From assembly GCA_021413675.1 (NCBI GenBank), contig JAIOQA010000057.1, forward strand, positions 1 to 47,214: a DNA stretch of 47,214 nt. The letters run 5' to 3'. A program made the position numbers and the translations under genes. The notes under the pieces were generated by a model. That model searched no databases and was not told the origin of the DNA. It was given only the letters and a program-made list of their open reading frames with translations. This document shows, in pieces, positions 1 through 7,996 of this stretch; position 1 is the first letter of the stretch; each line of letters starts with the position of its first letter. The stretch comes from Deltaproteobacteria bacterium (GTDB lineage: Bacteria; Myxococcota_A; Polyangia; Haliangiales; Haliangiaceae).

Positions 1-31
1 CGGGTTCCTCACGATTCCCCGAGGACGCCTA

Positions 32-51
32 TTGTCCGGTGTACCGGACAA
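32..51. promoter_or_regulatory. 20-bp palindrome, candidate repressor operator
   Basis: Nine-base arms TTGTCCGGT and ACCGGACAA are perfectly complementary around a 2-base centre. The size and symmetry suit a dimeric regulator of the TetR type. It lies beyond the 3' end of the epimerase gene, so it more likely serves a gene left of the window, probably read leftward. No regulator gene is visible nearby. The regulator class is inference. Confidence 0.4.
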
Positions 52-145
52 CCTGCCCACACCGCCGCACGACGACGCGCGCCGACGCGGGCGTGGGCGA
101 GCCGCGCCATCGCGGCGCAGCGATCACGTCGCGATCACCCCGCCG

Positions 146-1099
146 TCACGCCAGCGTCGCGCGGAGCCCGTCGACGAGCGCGACCTCGGCGCGGAACCCG
201 AGCGCGGTGTGCGCGCGCTCGACCGCCGCCACCGAGCGCACGATCTCGCCGGCGCGCGGCGCCGCGTGCTGGATCGCCGAGCGCCCGCCGCACAGCTCGA
301 CGACGATCCGCGCGAGCTCGAGCACGGTGATCTCGCGCCCCGTCCCCACGTTCAGCGCAACCCGCGACGTGCTGTCCGACATCGCCGCTGCCACGACCGC
401 GCGCGCCACATCACCCACATAGACGAAGTCGCGGGTCTGCCCACCATCCCCGAACACCAGCAGGTCGCGCCCGGCCCGCGCCCGGTCGGCGAAGATCGAG
501 ATCACGCCCGAGTACGGGCTCGACGGATCCTGGCGCGGCCCGTACACGTTGAAGAACCGCAGCGGCGTGGCCGCGACCCCGTGGACCGCCGCGTAGTAGT
601 CGAGCGCGAGCTCCGAGGCGTACTTGTGGATGCCGTACGGCGACACCGGCTGGCAGTGCAGGTCCTCGGTCACCGGGAACGTGCTGACGTCGCCGTACAC
701 CGCCGCCGAGGACGCGAACGCGACCTTCTTCACGCCCATCGCGCGCGCGTACTCGAGCACGTGCAGCGTCGAGCCGTAGTTGATCTGACCATCGACGACC
801 GGGCTGGCGATGGAGGCGATCACCGACACCTGCGCGGCGAGGTGGATGATCCGGTCGACCGGCCCGTGCTGCGCGGTGATCGGCGCGAGCGCCGCGAAGA
901 TCCCGGTCGAGACATCGCAGGTGACGATCTCGAGCACGCCCCCGCGGCCGATCGCCGCGGCCAGGTTGGCGCGCTTACCGGTCGAGAAGTTGTCGAGCAC
1001 GACCACCCGCGCGCCCTGCTCGAGCAGGCGATCCACGGTGTGCGAGCCGATGAAGCCGGCGCCGCCGGTGACGACGACGAGAGGAGCGCGTTCCGACAT
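146..1099 (-). CDS. NAD-dependent epimerase/dehydratase (UDP-glucose 4-epimerase-like)
   Basis: An extended short-chain dehydrogenase/reductase of 317 residues, the usual length for GalE/WbpP-type sugar-nucleotide enzymes. The dinucleotide motif GGAGFIGS is at residues 12-19, the acidic end of beta-2 is in VVVLDNFSTG, and the catalytic pair is Y155-G-I-H-K159 with Ser130/131 upstream (ASSAAVYGD). The family interconverts or dehydrates UDP-sugars for surface polysaccharide in the cytoplasm; the exact sugar cannot be read. A GTG three codons upstream (1108) is possible. I prefer the ATG at 1099 because a TAAGTG hexamer lies exactly six bases before it. The gene stands alone, facing away from the desaturase operon. 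Confidence 0.9.
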   Translation of the reverse strand: MSERAPLVVVTGGAGFIGSHTVDRLLEQGARVVVLDNFSTGKRANLAAAIGRGGVLEIVTCDVSTGIFAALAPITAQHGPVDRIIHLAAQVSVIASIASPVVDGQINYGSTLHVLEYARAMGVKKVAFASSAAVYGDVSTFPVTEDLHCQPVSPYGIHKYASELALDYYAAVHGVAATPLRFFNVYGPRQDPSSPYSGVISIFADRARAGRDLLVFGDGGQTRDFVYVGDVARAVVAAAMSDSTSRVALNVGTGREITVLELARIVVELCGGRSAIQHAAPRAGEIVRSVAAVERAHTALGFRAEVALVDGLRATLA

Positions 1100-1252
1100 C
1101 GTTCGCACTTACCACGACCGCCCACGCCCCCGGTAGCGCACGTGGCCCGACCGCTGGTGACGCGCATGCCGCGGTGCGCCGCGGCGAGCCTCTGACCGAA
1201 TCGTGACCGAGGCCCGACCGGGCCCCTACCGGGTGCTTGCTACCCAGGATCC

Positions 1253-2152
1253 ATGAACGAAGTCGCTGCGGCGCAGGCCAAGGGTTGGCGCGCCACCTAC
1301 TTCCACAAGCTGACCCCGGCGTTCTGGGGCCTGCACGTCGCCGCGATCGTCGGCGTCGCAAGGCTGGGCTGGTCGTGGTCGGGCCTGACCCTCGCCCTCG
1401 TCCTCTACGGGGTGCGCCTGTTCTTCGTCACCGGCGGCTACCACCGCTACTTCTCGCACCGCAGCTACAAGACCTCGCGCGCGTTCCAGTTCGTGCTCGC
1501 GTTCGGCGCCGAGTCGACCCTGCAGAAGGGCGTGCTGTGGTGGTCGGCGCACCACCGCCACCACCACAAGATGTCCGACAAGCCGGGCGACCTGCACTCG
1601 GTGAAGCAGAGCGGCTTCTGGTGGGCGCACCTCGGCTGGATCATGAGCCGCGACTTCGAGGACACCGAGCTGGGCGCGGTGAAGGACCTCGCGCGCTACC
1701 CCGAGCTGCGCTGGCTCAACAAGTACTACCTGGTCCCGCCCCTGGTGATCGCCGCGCTGACCTTCGCCATCGGCGGCTGGTTCGCGCTGGTCTGGGGCTT
1801 CGTGGTGTCGAGCGTGCTCGCGTGGCACGGCACCTTCACGATCAACTCGCTGTCGCACGTGTTCGGCACCCGCCCGTACGCGACCACCGACGACTCGCGC
1901 AACAACGCGCTGCTCGCGCTCATCACCCTCGGCGAGGGCTGGCACAACAACCACCACCACTACCAGGTGGCCGCGCGCCAGGGCTTCCGCTGGTACCAGT
2001 TCGACATCACCTACTACATCCTCCGCGTCCTGGCCGCGGTCGGCCTGATCTGGGACCTCCACGGCGTGCCCCAGCACATCCTCGACGGCACGACCCGCGC
2101 GACCGCGCCCGCCTCCCCGCCAAGCGTCGCCGTGGCCGACCCCGTGGCATAG
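1253..2152 (+). CDS. Acyl-CoA (delta-9 type) fatty acid desaturase, membrane di-iron
   Basis: A 299-residue integral membrane desaturase of the stearoyl-CoA desaturase class, which puts a cis double bond into acyl chains using a di-iron centre. All three His boxes are present: HRYFSH at 64-69, HHRHHH at 100-105 and HNNHHH at 231-236, plus NSLSHVFG near 198-204 that supplies a further ligand in this family. Hydrophobic segments near 25-60 and 160-195 fit the four-helix topology. The last 15 or so residues are a low-complexity Ala/Pro tail. The histidine kinase gene starts seven bases after its stop, so lipid unsaturation and a two-component system are probably co-expressed. Confidence 0.95.
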   Translation: MNEVAAAQAKGWRATYFHKLTPAFWGLHVAAIVGVARLGWSWSGLTLALVLYGVRLFFVTGGYHRYFSHRSYKTSRAFQFVLAFGAESTLQKGVLWWSAHHRHHHKMSDKPGDLHSVKQSGFWWAHLGWIMSRDFEDTELGAVKDLARYPELRWLNKYYLVPPLVIAALTFAIGGWFALVWGFVVSSVLAWHGTFTINSLSHVFGTRPYATTDDSRNNALLALITLGEGWHNNHHHYQVAARQGFRWYQFDITYYILRVLAAVGLIWDLHGVPQHILDGTTRATAPASPPSVAVADPVA

Positions 2153-2159
2153 TCCCGCG

Positions 2160-3119
2160 GTGCGGTTCCCGCCGGCCAGCGTCCAGCTCCGGCGCGCCCA
2201 GCTCATCCTGATGCTGGTCGTGCTGATCCCGACCGTCTTGCTGACGGTCATCGGGTTGGTGCTCCTGGTCAGCGGCCAGGGCACCGCCTTCGTCGTCGTG
2301 GGCATCCTGGTCCTCACGCTGACCGCGACCGGCATCACCGGCTACATCCTGGTCAGCATCTTCGTCGGTAAAGGCGCCTCGTTGGTCAGACTCCAGAACT
2401 CCTTCATGTCATCGGTGTCGCACGAGCTGCGCACGCCGTTGACCTCGATGCGTCTGTTCATGGAGTCGCTGAAGAACAACCGTCTGACCAAGGACGACCA
2501 GCACAAGGTCGTCGAGCTGCTCGGCGGCGAGATCGACCGCCTCGACGCGCTGGTCGGCCGGGTGCTGGAGCTGTCGCGGATCGAGAGCGGCGGCCACGCC
2601 TTCCAGCCCACCACGTTCCTGGTCGCCGACCTCGTGACCGAGGCGGTGTCGGCGTTCGACGCCGCGACCCTCGCGCGGCCCACGACGATCGCGATCGATG
2701 TCGAGCCGGGCCTGACGATGATCGGGGATCGTGCGACTCTCGTCCGGGCCCTCGTGAACCTCCTGGTCAATGCCTGGAAATACTCCGATGACGACAAGCG
2801 CATCGTCGTGATCGCGCGCGGCATCGGGCGGCACATCGAGCTCGGCGTCCGCGACAACGGCATCGGCATCGCGGCGTCGGAGCGGAGCGCGATCTTCGAC
2901 GAGTTCCACCGCGCGCCGGAGGCCTACAACCGCGGCGCGCCCGGGGTGGGGCTCGGCCTCGCGTTCGTGCGCGCGATCGCCCGCGCCCACAAGGGCAAGG
3001 TCGTGGTCGAGTCCGGGCCCGGCATCGGCTCGCAGTTCACGCTGCGCCTGAAGCGCGCCCGGGTCATGCCCGATCAGGCACAGGCCCGCCCGCCCTCCAC
3101 CGCCGCGGCGACGCGATGA
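2160..3119 (+). CDS. Sensor histidine kinase with two membrane helices and no sensor domain
   Basis: 319 residues, GTG start seven bases after the desaturase stop. Two hydrophobic helices (about 14-38 and 41-69) are joined by only a few residues, so there is no periplasmic sensor domain and no clear HAMP. The H-box is SVSHELRTPLTSMR with phospho-acceptor His88. The ATPase part has the N-box LVNLLVNAWKYS, G1 VRDNGIGIAASE and G2 GVGLGLAFVR. A membrane-only sensor next to a desaturase recalls DesK, which reads membrane thickness or fluidity; that role is inference from context. It overlaps the regulator gene by ATGA, so the pair is translationally coupled. Confidence 0.92.
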   Translation: MRFPPASVQLRRAQLILMLVVLIPTVLLTVIGLVLLVSGQGTAFVVVGILVLTLTATGITGYILVSIFVGKGASLVRLQNSFMSSVSHELRTPLTSMRLFMESLKNNRLTKDDQHKVVELLGGEIDRLDALVGRVLELSRIESGGHAFQPTTFLVADLVTEAVSAFDAATLARPTTIAIDVEPGLTMIGDRATLVRALVNLLVNAWKYSDDDKRIVVIARGIGRHIELGVRDNGIGIAASERSAIFDEFHRAPEAYNRGAPGVGLGLAFVRAIARAHKGKVVVESGPGIGSQFTLRLKRARVMPDQAQARPPSTAAATR

Positions 3120-3826
3120 CCAGCCCCCGCGACATCCTGATCGTCGAGGACGACGAGGCGATCGCCACCGGGCTGTCGCTCAACCTGCGCCTCGCCGGCC
3201 ACACCGCGACCGTCGCCCGCGATGGCGAGGAGGCGATCAACGTCATCGGCGAGCGCGACTTCGACCTCGTGCTCCTCGATCTCAACCTGCCCCGCAAGAA
3301 CGGCCTCGAGGTGCTGGCCGCGACCCGCGAGGCCGACAACCTCGTGCCGGTCATCGTGCTGTCAGCGCGCGACGGCGAGTTCGACAAGGTCGCCGCGCTC
3401 CGCCTCGGCGCCGACGACTACGTCACCAAGCCGTTCGCGCTGGCCGAGCTGCTCGCCCGCATCGACGCCGTGCTGCGCCGCGCGGGCACGACCACGCCCG
3501 CGCCCGAGCCGCCGCCGACCACGACCACCGACGTCATCCGGTTCGCCGACATCGTCATCGACGCCGCCCAGCGCACCGTCGTGCGCGGCGGCCAGCCGGT
3601 GAAGCTCACGCACCTCGAGTTCGAGCTGCTGCTGTTCCTCGCGCGCCATCCGCACCACGTCTTCTCGCGCGGCCGGCTCCTCACGCTGGTCTGGGGCCAG
3701 ACCGCCGGCTCGGCGCGCACCGTCGACAACTTCGTCGGCCAGCTGCGCAAGCGCCTCGAGATCGATCCCGAGCGGCCGTGCCACTTCGTGACGGTGCGCG
3801 GCTCGGGCTATCGGTTCGATCCGTAG
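3116..3826 (+). CDS. OmpR/PhoB-family response regulator
   Basis: 236 residues. The N-terminal receiver domain has the acidic pocket EDDE at 11-14, phospho-acceptor Asp55 in LVLLDLNLP, and the conserved Lys in DDYVTKPFA. A proline-rich linker (about 122-138) leads to a winged-helix DNA-binding domain ending in the usual GSGYRFDP. The ATG overlaps the kinase stop (ATGA), making this the cognate partner of His88. Targets are not visible, but the desaturase at the head of the operon is the obvious candidate for feedback control. Confidence 0.95.
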   Translation: MTSPRDILIVEDDEAIATGLSLNLRLAGHTATVARDGEEAINVIGERDFDLVLLDLNLPRKNGLEVLAATREADNLVPVIVLSARDGEFDKVAALRLGADDYVTKPFALAELLARIDAVLRRAGTTTPAPEPPPTTTTDVIRFADIVIDAAQRTVVRGGQPVKLTHLEFELLLFLARHPHHVFSRGRLLTLVWGQTAGSARTVDNFVGQLRKRLEIDPERPCHFVTVRGSGYRFDP

Positions 3827-3861
3827 CTTGAGTCGCAGCCGCGTTGGCTCGACAGTGCGGT

Positions 3862-5007
3862 GTGCGTAACCCGCTCGTCCTCGCCGCCGCCCTGATCGCC
3901 GCCTGCGCGAGCACCGCGGCGCCACCGCGTTCGCCAGCTCCGCCGCCCGCGCGGACGACGCCGCCACCCGCCGCGTCGCTCGACGAGGCGACCGTCCGGG
4001 CGACGGGCCTCACGCTCGCGGCCGCGCTGTCCCCCTGCGACCAGGACAAGGTCACCGCGCTCCTCGATCGCCCGGCGCTGCGCGCGCTGATCGAGGCGCG
4101 CGCGCCCGGCGACGATGCGCTGGCGCTGGTCGAGCTCTTCGTGTCGACCGGCGCGGTGAAGCTGTGCGCGTGGTTCGACGATCCCGTCGAGGTCCGCCTG
4201 CTCCGGGTCCGCGACGTCCACGGCGTGCGGCAGGCGCTCATCCGCAAGGTCAGCGCCGCCGGCGTCGGCTACTTCGATGTCCGGGTCTCGGTCGGCCCGG
4301 ATGGCCCGCGCATCGTCGACGTGTACTCGCACAACAACGGGACCTGGCTGGATCAGGAGATCGCCGACGCGCTGCTGCTGTCGGGCGCCGAAGATCCGAT
4401 GGTCGGGGTCACGACGATGCAGGTCAACGCGCTGGACGACGCGGGCAAGCCGGCCGACGCGCTCGCCGCGCTCGACACGCTGCCCGAGGCAACGCGGAAC
4501 ACGCGCGCGATCCAGAGCTGGCGCGTCGCGATCGCCGGGCGAATCTCGCCGACCGCCTATGCCCAGGCTGCGGCCGAGCGTGCGCGGCGGTTTCCCGACG
4601 ACAAGCCCACCCCGTTCGCGGCGATGAACCGCGCGTTCATGCGCGCCGACTTCGACGAGGCGCTCCACCAGCTCGACCTCATGGACGCCGAGATCGGGGG
4701 CGATCCGCTGCTCGACGCGTTGCGCGCCGGCGTGATCGCGCAGCGCAACCACCCTGGCGATCGCGCGATCGCCGCGGCGCTGGCCGCGCACGCCGTCGTT
4801 GCCGAGCCCGAGCTCGCGATGTCGCACGCCGTGCAACTCGGCATCGCGCTCGCGCAGGGCCAGTGGGCGACCGCGGTCACCGCTCTCGACGACCTCGCGC
4901 GCCAGGTCGGCTTCACGGTGCCCGAGGCCACGCTGAGCAAGATGCCCAACGCCGCCTCGTTCCTCGCCACGCCCGAGTACCAGGCGTGGCGCGCGCGGCA
5001 TCCGTGA
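3862..5007 (+). CDS. Predicted lipoprotein with helical-repeat (TPR-like) character
   Basis: 381 residues from a GTG that gives a clean lipoprotein signal: RNPLVLAAALIAAC with Cys15 as the lipidated residue, then a Pro/Ala-rich spacer. A TTG 18 bases upstream (3844) would add a non-signal-like stretch with an extra Cys, so I reject it. The mature part has paired helices rich in Ala and Leu (for example ALAALDTLPEATRN and DEALHQLDLMDAEIGGD) that resemble degenerate TPR units. No catalytic motif is recognised. It follows the two-component operon by 35 bases on the same strand and may share its transcript. Confidence 0.75.
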   Translation: MRNPLVLAAALIAACASTAAPPRSPAPPPARTTPPPAASLDEATVRATGLTLAAALSPCDQDKVTALLDRPALRALIEARAPGDDALALVELFVSTGAVKLCAWFDDPVEVRLLRVRDVHGVRQALIRKVSAAGVGYFDVRVSVGPDGPRIVDVYSHNNGTWLDQEIADALLLSGAEDPMVGVTTMQVNALDDAGKPADALAALDTLPEATRNTRAIQSWRVAIAGRISPTAYAQAAAERARRFPDDKPTPFAAMNRAFMRADFDEALHQLDLMDAEIGGDPLLDALRAGVIAQRNHPGDRAIAAALAAHAVVAEPELAMSHAVQLGIALAQGQWATAVTALDDLARQVGFTVPEATLSKMPNAASFLATPEYQAWRARHP

Positions 5008-5095
5008 CCAGACAGGCGTGAGATCGATGGAGACCGCGCCACCACCCGCGCGGATCGCGCCAGACGCACGCGACCGCGATCACAGCACACGCGTG

Positions 5096-5118
5096 GATCG
5101 GCGCGCGCGCGACCGATC
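5096..5118 (+). terminator. Possible hairpin between lipoprotein genes
   Basis: Six-base perfect arms GATCGG and CCGATC enclose an 11-base CG-alternating loop; the next bases are moderately T-rich (TGTTCTG). It lies in the 151-base gap before the next gene's promoter-like hexamer. There is no true U-tract, so termination is only a guess. Confidence 0.25.
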
Positions 5119-5146
5119 TGTTCTGCTGCGGGTCGGCACATCGCAG

Positions 5147-5152
5147 TAGCCT
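5147..5152 (+). promoter_or_regulatory. -10-like hexamer TAGCCT, six bases before ATG (leaderless candidate)
   Basis: TAGCCT ends six bases before the ATG at 5159, which would put the transcription start on the A of the start codon. No Shine-Dalgarno site lies upstream and no -35 box is clear. Confidence 0.45.
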
Positions 5153-5158
5153 CGCCGG

Positions 5159-7369
5159 ATGCTTCGCGGTTGTACCCACGCGGCGCTCGCCGCGCTGCTC
5201 ATGCTCGCGGCCTGCGGCGACAACGCGGCCCCGGCCATGCCCGACGGCGGCGTCGGCCCCGACGCCGGCGATCCGGACGGCTGCCGGGTCGTGACGCTCG
5301 GCGAGCCCGACTTCCAGTTCAACCTGTTCGGCCAGCTGACCGGCCTGCGCTATCCGGTCACGCCGAACCTCGAGGGCGCGGCGGCGGATGTCCTGCGCGT
5401 CGAGCTCTACGACTCCACCACCGGCGGCCTGCCGCCGCTCGCCACCGGGACCTTCGATCTCGGCGCCGCGCCCGACGATGACCTCGCGACCTGTCAGCAC
5501 TGCGTCTGGCTGTCCACCGACGATCAACCGGACGCGGCGCTGGGCATCGTCTACTACCAGGCCGCCGGTTCGCTGACGCTCACCCAGGTCGCGGATCCCA
5601 TCGAGCCGGTGTTCGCCGGCAAGACCTCGCGGGTCGTCCTGCGCCGCGCGACGGTGACCACCGACGGCCACGTGCAGCTGGTCGACGGCGGCGACTGCGT
5701 CGCGATCGACGGCGTCGACTTCGACACCGCGCCGACGCCGGGCCGGAGCTGCCTCTCCGCCGAGGACTGCGGCAACGCGCTGCTCGAGGTCTGCGATCCG
5801 GCCAGCAACACCTGCGGCGATCCGCAGTGCGGCGAGTTCCAATCGTGTCCGGACGCCGGACAGATTTGTCTCACGCAGTACCACGAGCTCTTCCAGGGCG
5901 CGTGCTACACGTCGTGCGATCCGCGGACCCCGGCCGCAGGCTGTGCGGCGCCCGAGCGCTGCATCCAGCTCGGCGTCGATCCGGGCCTCGGCATCTGCAA
6001 GACGGTCGGCGGTGGCGCGGTGGGCGCGGCCTGCGCCGCCGAGGACAACGCCACCGCGTGCGCGATCGGCGCGGTGTGCTCGTCGGTGACCTCGACCTGC
6101 GCCGCGACCTGCGCGTTCTACGACGCGGCCCCGGGCTGCCCCGATGATCGCCTGTGCAGCCTGTTCGGCGTGTGCGAGCCGCCGACGGCGGGTTCGCCGG
6201 TCGCGCTCGGCGAGGCGTGCGGCGCGGGCGCGGCGCTCGCCGACGGCTGCGGCCCCGATGGCGAGGCGTTCCGCGGCGTGTGTTTCGGCTATCGCCCGGA
6301 GGATCCGCTGATCTGCGAGCGCGCCTGCCTCGGCGATCTCGGCTGCGGCGTCAGCGAGTTCTGCGCGGTCCGCTTCACCTCGGGCCTCGGCGTGTGCAAG
6401 CCGCTGCCGGTCTGTGGCGACGGCGCGCTCGGCGAGATCAACGAGCTCTGCGACGACGGCAACCAGGTCGACGGCGATGGCTGCAGCGCCGACTGCCAGA
6501 CCGTCGAGTACGGCGTGATCTGCGCGCAGCTCGCTCCGCTCGCGGTCGACTCGATCGTCACGGGCGACACCGCCGCGGCCCGCGATGGCTTCATGAGCAG
6601 CTGCCAGTTCGGCAGCTCGCGCGCCGCGCTGTTCGCAGTGACGCCGCCAGGCCCCGGCCGGCTGAGGCTCCACCTGACCTCACCCACCGATCAGACCCTG
6701 TCCTTGCGCAGCGCCTGCGCCGACGCGACCAGCGAGGTCGCGTGCGCCGAGCGCGCCAACGCCGGCGCGACCGAGGAGCTGGTCGTGCAGATCACCGACG
6801 CCGCCCCCACCGCGCTGACCGCGATGGTGTCCGGCTCGACCTTGCTCGAGGAGGGCCCGTTCACGCTGTCCGCCGACTTCGTCGCCGAGGACTGCGGCGA
6901 CGGCATCATCGCCGGCAACGAGGTGTGCGACGACAGCAACACCACCAGCAACGACGGCTGCCGCGGCGACTGCCGCGCCATCGAGTACGACTACTACTGC
7001 GCCCAGGCCGCGCCGCTCGACACCAGCGCCGCGAACACCGGCGACACCACCGGCGCGCCGCACCTCTACGAGAACAGCTGCTCCAACCCCGCCGGCACCG
7101 GCCCCGATCGCCTCTACAGCTACGTCGCACCGAGCGCCGGCACGCTGTCACTGCGCCTCGATCAGGGCGTGAACGATCTCGCCCTCGCCGTCTTCGATGG
7201 CTGCGGCGCGCCCGCGCAGATGACCGAGCTCGCCTGCTCGAGCGTCGTCGATGTCGAGGCCGCCGACGTGACCCTGACCGCGGGCCAGCACATCACGATC
7301 GTCGTCGATGGCTTCTCGTCCGGCAGCCAGGGCCCGTACAGCCTGACCGCGACGTTCACGCCGCAGTGA
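5159..7369 (+). CDS. Large Cys-rich lipoprotein with two DUF4215/Myxococcus Cys-rich repeats
   Basis: 736 residues. The signal peptide ends in a lipobox (LMLAAC, Cys19), followed by an acidic Pro/Asp/Gly linker, so it is an outer-surface or periplasmic lipoprotein. The middle (about 190-420) is packed with Cys in CxxxxxC patterns suited to disulfides. Two units carry the Myxococcus Cys-rich repeat signature: CGDGALGEINELCDDGN near 420 and CGDGIIAGNEVCDDSN near 580, each ending in DGC...DC. Each is followed by a beta-rich stretch similar to the other (CAQLAPLAVDSIVTGDT and CAQAAPLDTSAANTGDT), suggesting an internal duplication of about 160 residues. Such proteins are common in myxobacteria; adhesion or binding roles are guessed, not shown. 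Confidence 0.85.
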   Translation: MLRGCTHAALAALLMLAACGDNAAPAMPDGGVGPDAGDPDGCRVVTLGEPDFQFNLFGQLTGLRYPVTPNLEGAAADVLRVELYDSTTGGLPPLATGTFDLGAAPDDDLATCQHCVWLSTDDQPDAALGIVYYQAAGSLTLTQVADPIEPVFAGKTSRVVLRRATVTTDGHVQLVDGGDCVAIDGVDFDTAPTPGRSCLSAEDCGNALLEVCDPASNTCGDPQCGEFQSCPDAGQICLTQYHELFQGACYTSCDPRTPAAGCAAPERCIQLGVDPGLGICKTVGGGAVGAACAAEDNATACAIGAVCSSVTSTCAATCAFYDAAPGCPDDRLCSLFGVCEPPTAGSPVALGEACGAGAALADGCGPDGEAFRGVCFGYRPEDPLICERACLGDLGCGVSEFCAVRFTSGLGVCKPLPVCGDGALGEINELCDDGNQVDGDGCSADCQTVEYGVICAQLAPLAVDSIVTGDTAAARDGFMSSCQFGSSRAALFAVTPPGPGRLRLHLTSPTDQTLSLRSACADATSEVACAERANAGATEELVVQITDAAPTALTAMVSGSTLLEEGPFTLSADFVAEDCGDGIIAGNEVCDDSNTTSNDGCRGDCRAIEYDYYCAQAAPLDTSAANTGDTTGAPHLYENSCSNPAGTGPDRLYSYVAPSAGTLSLRLDQGVNDLALAVFDGCGAPAQMTELACSSVVDVEAADVTLTAGQHITIVVDGFSSGSQGPYSLTATFTPQ

Positions 7370-7380
7370 GGGCGCCGTGC

Positions 7381-7386
7381 TAGCGT
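7381..7386 (+). promoter_or_regulatory. -10-like TAGCGT with extended TGC before the antitoxin gene
   Basis: TGC-TAGCGT lies five bases before the ATG at 7392, which supports that start over the GTG at 7377 (itself inside the promoter-like element). Near-leaderless geometry. Confidence 0.45.
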
Positions 7387-7391
7387 TGGGT

Positions 7392-7619
7392 ATGGCCGCA
7401 CCGGACGTGCAACAGCTCCTCGAGCTCGACCTGGAGGCGCGCATCGCCCTCGTCGAGCGGCTATGGGAGAGCATCGTCGAGGACGCCAACGCTGGTGCCT
7501 CGCTGCCGCTGTCCGCCGAGCACAGGGCGTTGCTGGACGCTCGCCTGCGCGAGGATGACGCCGATCCCGGCGCCGCGATTCCCTGGGCGGATGCCCGAGC
7601 TCGCCTCCGCGGGCGATGA
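7392..7619 (+). CDS. Antitoxin of the addiction-module component family (TIGR02574-like)
   Basis: 75 residues with the family's typical pattern: LELDLEARIALVERLWESI at the N-terminus, then LPLSAEHRALLDARL and a C-terminal acidic stretch ending PWADARARLRGR. These small proteins neutralise a RelE/ParE-fold toxin encoded just downstream. Its stop overlaps the toxin start as ATGA, the usual coupled arrangement with antitoxin first. Such antitoxins often repress their own promoter, but no operator palindrome is obvious here. Confidence 0.85.
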   Translation: MAAPDVQQLLELDLEARIALVERLWESIVEDANAGASLPLSAEHRALLDARLREDDADPGAAIPWADARARLRGR

Positions 7620-7909
7620 CCTACGCGCTCAGCGTACACGCTCGCGCGCTGGCCGAGATCGAGGGAGCGCGAGAGCGCTACGCAGCCGTCGGTCACGGCG
7701 ATTCGTTCATCGCCGAGATCGACGCGGTGTTCGACGCTGTCCGCGCAATGCCGCTGCGTTTCCCGGCGGTCCATGGAGCGATTCATCGCGCCTTGCTTCG
7801 CCGTTACCCGTTCTCGGTGTTCTTCCGCATCCGGCCAGCCACCGATCTCGTCGTGATCCTCGCGGTCTTGCCGCAGCGCGCAGATCCAACGAAATGGCCC
7901 AGGCCGTGA
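7616..7909 (+). CDS. RelE/ParE-family toxin
   Basis: 97 residues with the RelE/ParE layout: a beta strand (YALSVHARALAEIEGAR), two helices (ERYAAVGHGDSFIAEIDAVFDAVRAMP), then the pattern FPAVHGAIHRALLRRYPFSVFFRI and a final strand LVVILAVLPQRADP. The FP...R....YPF.V.FRI signature is typical of ParE-like members, which target gyrase, whereas RelE members cleave ribosomal mRNA; which applies here cannot be told. Coupled to the antitoxin by a 4-base overlap. Intact, with no sign of decay. Confidence 0.85.
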   Translation: MTYALSVHARALAEIEGARERYAAVGHGDSFIAEIDAVFDAVRAMPLRFPAVHGAIHRALLRRYPFSVFFRIRPATDLVVILAVLPQRADPTKWPRP

Positions 7910-7996
7910 CCGCGACGCACCGTTGCCGGATCGACTCGTCCCCGTCCCTGTCCCCATCCCGCCGGTGACCGCCCATCCGGCGTGTCACACTCGAGC

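Noticed and set aside
4913..6673. 586-codon minus-strand frame opposite the Cys-rich lipoprotein
   Set aside because: Antisense shadow; the plus strand has a signal peptide, lipobox and recognisable Cys-rich repeats.
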